DNA of 64,000 nt from Paraflavitalea soli (lineage in GTDB: Bacteria > Bacteroidota > Bacteroidia > Chitinophagales > Chitinophagaceae), in assembly GCF_003555545.1 (NCBI RefSeq), contig NZ_CP032157.1:4964546-5028545 (forward strand), read 5' to 3'. The notes under the pieces were generated by a model. That model had not been told where the DNA came from, did no database searches, and saw nothing but the letters and a program-made list of their open reading frames with translations. Position numbers and translations under genes: made by a program. Positions within the stretch are counted from its first letter, which is position 1, and each line of letters opens with the position of its first letter. Of the stretch, positions 17,418-25,300 are shown in pieces.

Positions 17418-18848
17418 CTACACTTTGTAATATTGCTCCCAGCCTTTACGTGGAGGAGGGCCAACGAGGAGCTCATTGATCTTTTTATCGTTGGTGATGA
17501 TCTTTTTATCCCTGTCAAACTTAATGGTCTTACCAGTCCATTGGGCCAATACGCCCAGGCAAAATACCTGGCTTAATGGGCCGGCAATAGAGAATGGTGA
17601 GCGCGTTTGCTCTTCTCCTTTACAAGCCTTCAGGAAGTTGGCAAAGTGATTGGACGGACTTTCAGGCACCACCGGAAGTTTGGAGGCCATTTCCTTTGCT
17701 TTCTCTTCAGGAATAATGGATAGTGTACTGCCATGTGAACCGCCTTTAAAGGTTAGTTCTTTGCTATAAATGATCTTACCGGGATTGAGTTTGGCTGGCT
17801 TGATGGCTCCTGTGCTGGGCGGTGGAATATTGGGATCGAGACCAGAAACACCATATCCTTTTGGAATAGGAGGTAGGTTGTCCAGCCCATCATACCATTT
17901 CACTTCCAGTGGCGGCATGGTGCCGCGCTTGGGGAATTTGAAAGAAAGGGTGGTTGACATGGGATAGAAGAAGTTGTTGTGCCCATCGAGTTTGATAGGA
18001 TCTACTTCATAAGGCAATCCCAGGTCGAGGAACTGGTGTGCTGTATCGAGGATATGCGCGCCCCAATCGCCCAGGGCTCCCATACCGAAATCAAACCAGC
18101 AACGCCATTGGCCATTCACAAAGTCTTTGTTGTAGGTATGGCCCTGTGTAGCCATTTGCCAGATATTCCAATCCAATGTTTCCGGAAGTTTTTCGGCAGC
18201 CGGGAAGGAAGTGATCTTTGGATCCCATCCATGCCAGCGACGGGGCGAGTTCATGTGGGCAGAGATGTCGGTCACATCTTTGATGATACCGGCATCTACC
18301 CAGGCTTTGAACTGGAAATAGTTGGCATCGGAGTGACCCTGGTTGCCCATTTGTGTGACCACTTTGGGATACTTCTTAGCGGCCTTCATCATGAGTTCTA
18401 CTTCATTGAAGGTGCGCGCCATTGGTTTCTCTACATACACGTGTATACCGAGGGCCATGGCCATCATGGTAATGGGGAAATGGGAAAAGTCGGGCACGCC
18501 AATGGATACGGCGTCGATCTGCTTGCCCATCTTATCAAACATCACGCGGAAATCCTGGAACCGGGGTACATCGGGAAACTGCTTTAAGGTAGCCAATGTA
18601 TGAGGGGCGCCCATGTCCACATCACAAAAAGCGACAATATTCGCCAGTCCTGTTTTATGTAATGCCTGGATGATCTCACCGCCACGATTGCCGATGCCAA
18701 TACAGGCGAGGTTTACTTTTTCCCCGGGTGCTATTTTGCGGGGGGCACGGCCTTCACTGGCCAATAAGAAACCGGGTACGGCCGCAGCTGCTGAAGCCAG
18801 CATGGCCTGCTTTAAGAATCTTCTCCTGGAATAATCGTTATTAAACAT
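17418..18848 (-). CDS. Gfo/Idh/MocA family oxidoreductase, Tat-exported
   Basis: 476-residue NAD(P)-dependent oxidoreductase with a twin-arginine signal (YSRRRFLKQAMLASAAAAVPG, split across residues 7-27), so it is exported folded with its cofactor. The Rossmann fold starts at VNLACIGIGNRGGEII; the family motif appears as GIHVYVEKPMARTFNEVELM. Bacteroidota use such Tat-exported enzymes in periplasmic carbohydrate modification. The C-terminal PRKGWEQYYKV is typical of the group. It is flanked by its own terminator, and the ABC exporter upstream is on the same strand. The substrate is not predictable. Confidence 0.9.
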   Translation of the reverse strand: MFNNDYSRRRFLKQAMLASAAAAVPGFLLASEGRAPRKIAPGEKVNLACIGIGNRGGEIIQALHKTGLANIVAFCDVDMGAPHTLATLKQFPDVPRFQDFRVMFDKMGKQIDAVSIGVPDFSHFPITMMAMALGIHVYVEKPMARTFNEVELMMKAAKKYPKVVTQMGNQGHSDANYFQFKAWVDAGIIKDVTDISAHMNSPRRWHGWDPKITSFPAAEKLPETLDWNIWQMATQGHTYNKDFVNGQWRCWFDFGMGALGDWGAHILDTAHQFLDLGLPYEVDPIKLDGHNNFFYPMSTTLSFKFPKRGTMPPLEVKWYDGLDNLPPIPKGYGVSGLDPNIPPPSTGAIKPAKLNPGKIIYSKELTFKGGSHGSTLSIIPEEKAKEMASKLPVVPESPSNHFANFLKACKGEEQTRSPFSIAGPLSQVFCLGVLAQWTGKTIKFDRDKKIITNDKKINELLVGPPPRKGWEQYYKV

Positions 18849-18956
18849 TTAGTAGGGGATTTATGCTTTAGCCTTCCAAAATACATAAATAAGAGATTAG
18901 AGACTCATTAAAGTATGAGGGCATGCCAATTGAGCTTTTTATTTTGCCAAAAGAGC

Positions 18957-20756
18957 TTACTCCACGCCTGTAATTTCCAATTGTAAACGATTAAGTTCCC
19001 GGTACAATCCATCGGGTAAGTTGAGTAATTCCTGGTGGGTGCCCAATTCTTTCACCACACCTTTTTCCAGCACAACGATCTTATCGGCGCTCCGGATGGT
19101 AGATAAACGGTGGGCAATGATGAAGGAAGTACGATTCTTCATGAGGTTGTCGAGGGCTTCCTGTACCAGGGATTCTGAAGCGGCATCGAGTGAGCTGGTG
19201 GCTTCATCCAATATAAGTATGACAGGATTTTTAAGAATGGCGCGCGCAATGGCAATGCGCTGGCGCTGGCCACCGGACAATTTCACGCCCCGCTCTCCTA
19301 CTACTGTTTCATAACCTTCGGGAAAATTAACAATGAACTCATGGGCATGTGCCTGCCTGGCGGCCTGCTCGATCTCTTCCTGGGAAGCATCGGGTTTACC
19401 GTATAAGATGTTCTCCCGGATGGTGCCGCCAAACAGCAATACATCCTGGGGCACCAGGGCTATTTGCTTGCGCAGCTGGGTAAGGGGAATGGTAGTAGCG
19501 GGCTTGCCATCATACAATAATTGTCCGCTGCCGGGTTCATAAAAGCGCAGGAGCAAGGCAGCAATGGTTGATTTACCGGCACCGCTGGGCCCCACGATGG
19601 CTACCTGTTCGCCCGGCATCACAGTTACGGAAACATCTCTTAGTACGGGCAATTCGGACCGGGTAGGATAACTGAATGCTACGTTTTGTAAAGTTACCTG
19701 ACCGTGTAAAACGTGTTCAGGCTGTACAGGTTCGTCCTGTTCAGACACCTGCTCGGGTATATCTTTCAATAATTCACGCACACGCTGGGTAGCGCCCAGG
19801 GTCTTTTGCAACTGGCCGTAGAGGTCGGCAAAGCCGGCCATGCTGCCACCCACAAAAGCGGTATATACTACGAAAGCGGTGAGGTCGCCAAAATTGAGGT
19901 GGCCAATACCATACCACACAACGAGCACAATGGTGCCAAACAAACTGAACAGGAGGAAGGAGACAAACATGCCGCGGTACTGTCCGCTTTTAATGGCCAT
20001 TTTCACTACCTGCTGCAGGCTGCGGGTATAACGATTGATCTCAAACCATTCGTTGGTGAATGACTTTACATTGCTAATACCCTGCAGGGTTTCCTGCACA
20101 ATGGTATTGGAATCGGCCAATTGGTCCTGGGTCTGGCGGGAAAAGCGGCGAATGAATTTCCCAAATACGATGGCTATGATGATGATGACGGGTATGACTG
20201 ATAACATAACACCTGTCAAAAGAGGTGAGATATACAGTATGAGGCCAATGCCTATTATGAGGGTGAGGATACCCCTCAATACTTCCGCCAGCAGGGAGGT
20301 AACAGCCTCCTGGATCTGTGACAGGTCGGCGCTGATGCGGCTGGACAACTCACCTACTCTCCGTTGGGCAAAGAAATCCATGGGCATGGTGATCATTTTG
20401 CGGTAGATATCGCGCCGCATATCGGCCACGGCATTTTCACCCACGGAAGTAAAGAGGTAAATACGCATGAAGGAAAAGAGCATCTGCACGGTGAGGATAG
20501 CAAACATCCAGCCAACGATGGCGCCGGAAGTGCCAAAGGGAGATTTGGCGCCGTTGGCGGTGTCGATGAGCTGCTTCAATAAATAAGGGAAGGACATGGT
20601 GGTGAGGGAGGACAAGGTAATGAAAACCAGGCCGGTGATGAACTTTCCCAGGTAAGGCCGGACATAGGAAAAGATGAGCAGGGTTTCCCGCAGGTTGGCC
20701 ATGGTGAGCTTGGCCTTGGGCATGTCTTCTCTGGATCCGCTATTGCGTCGTGCCAT
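18957..20756 (-). CDS. ABC exporter, fused permease and ATPase (MsbA-like)
   Basis: 599-residue half-transporter that would act as a homodimer in the inner membrane. The N-terminal six-helix ABC1 domain covers about 30-330. The C-terminal ATPase has Walker A GPSGAGKST, signature LSGGQRQRIAIARA, Walker B ILILDEATSSLD and the H-loop IIAHRLSTI, all intact. Lipid A/MsbA-like or multidrug export are the likeliest roles. The start was moved to ATG 20756 (MARRNSGSRED) because the longer frame translates an intergenic heptamer repeat. It diverges from the lipoprotein gene at 21118. Confidence 0.92.
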   Translation of the reverse strand: MARRNSGSREDMPKAKLTMANLRETLLIFSYVRPYLGKFITGLVFITLSSLTTMSFPYLLKQLIDTANGAKSPFGTSGAIVGWMFAILTVQMLFSFMRIYLFTSVGENAVADMRRDIYRKMITMPMDFFAQRRVGELSSRISADLSQIQEAVTSLLAEVLRGILTLIIGIGLILYISPLLTGVMLSVIPVIIIIAIVFGKFIRRFSRQTQDQLADSNTIVQETLQGISNVKSFTNEWFEINRYTRSLQQVVKMAIKSGQYRGMFVSFLLFSLFGTIVLVVWYGIGHLNFGDLTAFVVYTAFVGGSMAGFADLYGQLQKTLGATQRVRELLKDIPEQVSEQDEPVQPEHVLHGQVTLQNVAFSYPTRSELPVLRDVSVTVMPGEQVAIVGPSGAGKSTIAALLLRFYEPGSGQLLYDGKPATTIPLTQLRKQIALVPQDVLLFGGTIRENILYGKPDASQEEIEQAARQAHAHEFIVNFPEGYETVVGERGVKLSGGQRQRIAIARAILKNPVILILDEATSSLDAASESLVQEALDNLMKNRTSFIIAHRLSTIRSADKIVVLEKGVVKELGTHQELLNLPDGLYRELNRLQLEITGVE

Positions 20757-20859
20757 AATCTGACTATTTAGTATTTCTCTGACCCGGTAGACGAATGAGC
20801 CGGGAAAATATTGTAAGCAAGGTACGGGAAATGTGAGCGGGTTTGATTTGAAGGGGGAT

Positions 20860-20908
20860 CGGTCGTCGGCAATCGGCAGTCGGCAGTCGGCAGTCGGCAG
20901 TCGTTTGC
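20860..20908. repeat. 7-bp-period tandem array (CGGCAGT units)
   Basis: Seven 7-bp units: CGGTCGT, CGGCAAT, CGGCAGT four times, CGTTTGC. This is the most regular member of the heptamer-period family in the window. Confidence 0.8.
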
Positions 20909-20973
20909 TTCGAAGGGGTGGCAGTCGTTGCTTTGAGGGCGCGCGTGAGCATGCAGAAAAACGCAAAGGAAAT

Positions 20974-20985
20974 GCAAACGTTTGC
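20974..20985. promoter_or_regulatory. Perfect palindrome GCAAACGTTTGC, LacI-family operator-like
   Basis: A 12-bp perfect palindrome with central CG, the symmetry seen in LacI/GalR-family operators. It lies 133 bp upstream of the lipoprotein gene at 21118. No LacI-family gene is in the window, so this is suggestive only. Confidence 0.35.
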
Positions 20986-21117
20986 TATTGCAAGGGGTGT
21001 TGCAATCACAATGATAATATTGGAATAAGGAGGCAGATACGATCTTTATCGTTATATTCCTATACATCACCGTTATGGTGCTGTGTTTTTACTTTTATCA
21101 CCAAAAACCTTTTATCT

Positions 21118-22125
21118 ATGAGATCATTCTTTGTGACGGCCTCCTTGCTGGTTGCACTTTCCTGCAAGCGCGACCATTCAGGCATTATTACGGACACTGC
21201 GCTCCCTGGAGAGACCACCACCACAGCTGCCGCAGCCGCCACGCCCAAAGAGATCATCATCTGCGACCAGAAAAACGCCCGTATCATTATGGTAGATATT
21301 GCCAATAGCAATGCGATCACCTGGGAATGGAAAGCCACAGCTGCCTATGCCATGATCCGCTCAGGCGCACAGGGCTGGTTCTCCAACCTCAGCGAAGCCA
21401 AACTGGTATACAATGGCAAATATGTGCTGGCCACGGCTTCGGGCGGCGGGGTGGCGCTGATCAATGTATCATCTAAAAAAGCCATCTGGTTTGATTATGC
21501 AGGAGGTAATACGCACTCGGCGGAGCTATTGCCCAACGGCAATATCGTGACGGCCTCTACTACAGGCGGCTACCTGATGATCTTTACTACGGATTCCTAC
21601 ATCAACGACGAGTCGGCACAAACAGCGCCCATCCCTTTTGAAGATGTGCACAATGTGGTATGGGACCACGCCCGGCAACGATTGTATGCAGCCGGGAAGA
21701 ACAAACTGAAAGTATTTACCTACAATAACAGTTGCAGCGCCCCCAGGTTAGTGCCGGATACTACCTACACAATGCCCGAAGGGAATGCGCACGACCTGTT
21801 TCCGGTATATGGCAGCACCACAGACCTCTGGCTCACCAACTCGGGACATATCTATAAGTTCAACGTAACTACGGGGGTCTTTACACTCGTTAAAACGATC
21901 AGTGCTGTGAAGACTGTTTCTTCAGGTCCTGCAGGCTACCAAACGATCATCGCACAGGCAAACGGCAATGGAGGAGAGACCTGGAGAACGGACCGGATAC
22001 TGGATATTAATGGGGCAGCCGTGTATACAAACACCTCGCTGGGATTGTATAAAGCCCGTTGGAAACTGGTGAATACGTTCAGCTATCCGGCGGGAGATAG
22101 TTTTCATGAGTGTACGCATCCTTAA
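21118..22125 (+). CDS. DUF6528-like beta-propeller lipoprotein
   Basis: 335-residue exported protein with a lipoprotein signal (RSFFVTASLLVALSCKRD, Cys near 17). The mature part begins KEIIICDQKNARIIMVDI and continues with repeated strand-rich blades containing W/D pairs (IWFDYAGGNTHSAELLPNGN; HNVVWDHARQRLYAAG), consistent with a six- or seven-bladed propeller and with DUF6528 proteins. The start was set at ATG 21118 because upstream codons translate repeat DNA. The function is unknown; surface sensing or carbohydrate binding are possible. Confidence 0.8.
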   Translation: MRSFFVTASLLVALSCKRDHSGIITDTALPGETTTTAAAAATPKEIIICDQKNARIIMVDIANSNAITWEWKATAAYAMIRSGAQGWFSNLSEAKLVYNGKYVLATASGGGVALINVSSKKAIWFDYAGGNTHSAELLPNGNIVTASTTGGYLMIFTTDSYINDESAQTAPIPFEDVHNVVWDHARQRLYAAGKNKLKVFTYNNSCSAPRLVPDTTYTMPEGNAHDLFPVYGSTTDLWLTNSGHIYKFNVTTGVFTLVKTISAVKTVSSGPAGYQTIIAQANGNGGETWRTDRILDINGAAVYTNTSLGLYKARWKLVNTFSYPAGDSFHECTHP

Positions 22126-22135
22126 TACAAGCTTC

Positions 22136-22170
22136 GAGCTGTGAGCTACGAGCTGTGAGCCCTGAGGCGC
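22136..22170. repeat. 7-bp-period tandem array (GAGCTNN units)
   Basis: Five units: GAGCTGT, GAGCTAC, GAGCTGT, GAGCCCT, GAGGCGC. A near-identical 15-bp core (AGCTGTGAGCTACGA) recurs inside the SusD gene at 47522, and a shorter relative lies at 32099. Confidence 0.75.
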
Positions 22171-22171
22171 T

Positions 22172-22221
22172 TGCTTCGATAGCGGATTTCTCACTGCGCT
22201 TCGCTGCGTTCGAAATGACAA
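22172..22221. repeat. Dispersed intergenic element, copy 1
   Basis: A 50-bp sequence starting TGCTTCGATAGCGGATTTCT and ending CGTTCGAAATGACAA. A second copy lies at 54345-54394 with about 43 of 50 positions alike. Both copies follow a heptamer array. Confidence 0.75.
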
Positions 22222-22284
22222 AAGAGAGATAGGAGCTTCTTTCGAGATGGCAAACAAGGAAGATAGTCACTTCGTTTAAAATGA

Positions 22285-22327
22285 TAAAAAAGAAAGGGCC
22301 ACCTCAATTAAGAGACGGCCCTTTTCT
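22285..22327 (-). terminator. Terminator after the giant T9SS protein gene
   Basis: On the minus strand AGAAAAGGGCC pairs with GGCCCTTTCT and is followed by TTTTTTATC. Confidence 0.85.
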
Positions 22328-22339
22328 TTCACAATCTGC

Positions 22340-25300
22340 TTACTGTTTTATCAAGGTAAGCTGTTGTTGAATACCATGGTTATTGTATTGTAATACATAC
22401 ATGCCCTGGGGCAGGCTGCTTACATCTGTTACCAGTGTAGTGCCCTGGGAACGCAGTTGTTTTACCAATTTGCCATCCATGGTCACTATGCGCACGGTGC
22501 CATTCGCTTCAAGTCCGGTGATAGTGATCAGTTTCTGTGCAGGGTTTGGATAAACACGCATGGTTTCCTGATGGCTGATCTGCACCCATTTGATAGCAGA
22601 CAGGGTGAAGGTCTCGTTGATATCCACCATCTTCAGGCGGTAATAATGGGTACCATCGCTCAATGCCGGATGGGTAAAGCGATAGGTATGCACACCCGCA
22701 CTGTTGTTGGTGTTGACAATACCAATGTCCTCAAACTGCAGACCATTGGTACTATGCTGCACTACAAAGTGCTTGCTGTTTATTTCGCCATCTGATTTCC
22801 ATTCCAGCTCGGCGGCCTTGCCCTTCTGGGCTACGTTGAATTGCAGCAGCCTCACGGGCAGGATGGCGCTATTGCTGGTGACGGAGAAGGGTGAGAAGCT
22901 GTTGAAGCCAGCCTGGAACCTTCTGTACCGGCCAATGGAATCCAGTATGGACATGCCCATATCGCCCAGTTGCCAGGAGGTGGTGTAATGGGTTGTGCGG
23001 GCCTGGTCGCGGTCGAAGAGCGGCATTTCATCAGCGGCATTCCAGTAGAAGGTAACGGTGGCATTACTGCCTCCGGGCACTTCTTCTTCGATGAGCCAGG
23101 TGCGGTTTACGAAGGCCGTCTTCACAGTGTCACCGCTCATGCCCTGTTTCAGTACATAAGGCAATACACCTACTGAGAAATGATCGGGCGTACCGGCATT
23201 GTTGATCTTCACGAAATTGCTGTTGCCTTCGGAAATACCAACAGGATAAATGTTCTCGGCATCGTTGTTCACGATCTTCAGTTTACCGGTACCATTGGTG
23301 ACGATAAAGTGATCGGCATCGATGTTCTTCATGCGGCCATTGATCACGAGGTCATGATCACCCAATACCAGCTTACCACCGATCCAGCCTGGCAGCTGAC
23401 CGGGCAGACCGTTCTTCATGTCCAGGTCGCCATTGACGGTGATATTGGCTGCCAACGGAATGATGGTGCTGAAATCAAGCTCATCATTGTTGTTGGTGAG
23501 GTCAAACTCCACAGGTGCGGCACTTACGATCTCTGCCACTACTTTACCCTTCTCGATACTGAACAGCATCTTCCTGCTCACTGTGGTGCTGGCTCCTCCT
23601 GTAAGGCTTACCTCTACACTATCGATCGCTGTAAGGCCACCATTGGGATTCAGGATAAGGAACCTTACCCAGGCTGATCCATCCTGTGTGCCTTTATTCC
23701 GGATGGCATAAGAGATGGTCACACTATCGCCAGCTTTGAATCCCTGGGGATTGAAACTAATAGCACCTGTACCGAATGAAGCCAGGTCAGGCGCAGCGCC
23801 TACGATCATGGTACGTGTAGCGAGGTTGTTGTCTTCCCTTTCTTCTACGTTTGTATTAGCGGGGTCCACCACGATCTTCATCACTTTCACACCTGTGATC
23901 AGTGAGGAATAAGTAGCGGTAGCCGCTACGGTAGTATCACGGCCGGGCTGCAGGCTGTTGATGGGCACATCATTACCCAGTTGTATATCATCGACCAGGA
24001 AGCGCAGTACATTGGGCTGTGAAGCCTTGCCGCCTGAGTTCCTGACGGTGCCTACCAGGGTAACGGTTTGCCCAGAGGCCGGATTGAGGCTGCTGGGAGA
24101 AATATACTGGCTCAATACTTCCAGGTCTTCTTTACTGTCGACCACACGGATGTAGAAATTGCCGGTATTGTTGTTCTCCAGTACTTCGCACGCCACGTTA
24201 TTGGTATCGGCTTCCACCTGTACAACATAATCACCCGGTACGGTAAACATATGAGTGAAGCTGCCTACACCGGCATACAGTTCACCGGCTTTCACCACGG
24301 GGATCTCTTCGCCTTTCAGGCGTACACCATTCAGCGTATAGCGAACGGTAACATCTGTTACATCGCGGGTGCCAATATTCCGGATAGACGGGAAGAACTG
24401 TCCTTCTTTATTTACGCGCACCAACGCAGGGTTGGTAACGGAGCCCAATTCACCGGACTTTTGATAAGGCTTCAGATCGGTACCTAATACCAGGGTCTCA
24501 CCGTTGTTATTGTTATTGGATTCATCGACCTCATTGTCACTATCAGCTACCACTTTTACAGTAATACCGCAGGCTTTGTCATCGGTCGTTACGGTATATG
24601 GATCAGAGACCAGGTTCAACGAAGCGCCTTCGGCCAGGGAAACAACTGTTTTCTTTGCTCCCAGTCGAACGCCGCCTACGGAGAATTCAACTTTGAATGC
24701 GCCTGCTGCTCTTCCCTGGTTTTTGATGGTGGCCCGGAAGGTAACCGGAGTGCCTGCCGGGATAGCAGAAATGGAAGGTTTGAAGGAAGTAACGATCAGG
24801 TCTGATTTGGGTATTACTACGGTTACATCAAACGCGTTGTTACCTTCCTGTTGTTCATCCACTGCATTATCGGTATCAATTATGATCCTCAGGATATGGG
24901 TGCCGGATGTCATATCGGGCTTGCTGAAGCCCAATGCTTCAGAAGCACCTTTCTCAACACCTGTTACCGTTTTGGTATACACCAGGGTGGACATTCCATT
25001 CGGGATGGAATCATACACTTTTACGGTATGCGTTCCGGCGTCAGTACATTTAATGTTCGCATCCTGGAAGCTGAAGTTGGTGAACCCTGACTGACGGAAG
25101 CTCTGCATGGTGAGGTCGGGCTTATTGGACTCCGGAACAAAAGTCACGCTATCGGAAACGGTGTGTTTTGTCCAGCGGCCAAAGTAAGTAGGACCAGGTA
25201 TCTGCAGGTATTCCACGTAGGTATAGGTCATTACGGCCTTGAGGGTCACGGGATCGGTGGAAGTGAGGGGAACAAACTCGGTTACGATCCGCTCATTACC

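Larger units (their letters stand above)
20757..21117. other. Divergent intergenic region with repeat and palindrome
   Basis: 361 bp between the ABC exporter (left) and the lipoprotein gene (right). It contains a 7-unit heptamer array (20860-20908) and the perfect 12-bp palindrome GCAAACGTTTGC (20974-20985). No credible coding sequence was seen. Confidence 0.6.

Noticed and set aside
20860-20908. Possible CRISPR or minisatellite because of four perfect CGGCAGT copies
   Set aside because: Units are contiguous 7-mers with no spacers and no cas genes; treated as a tandem repeat.
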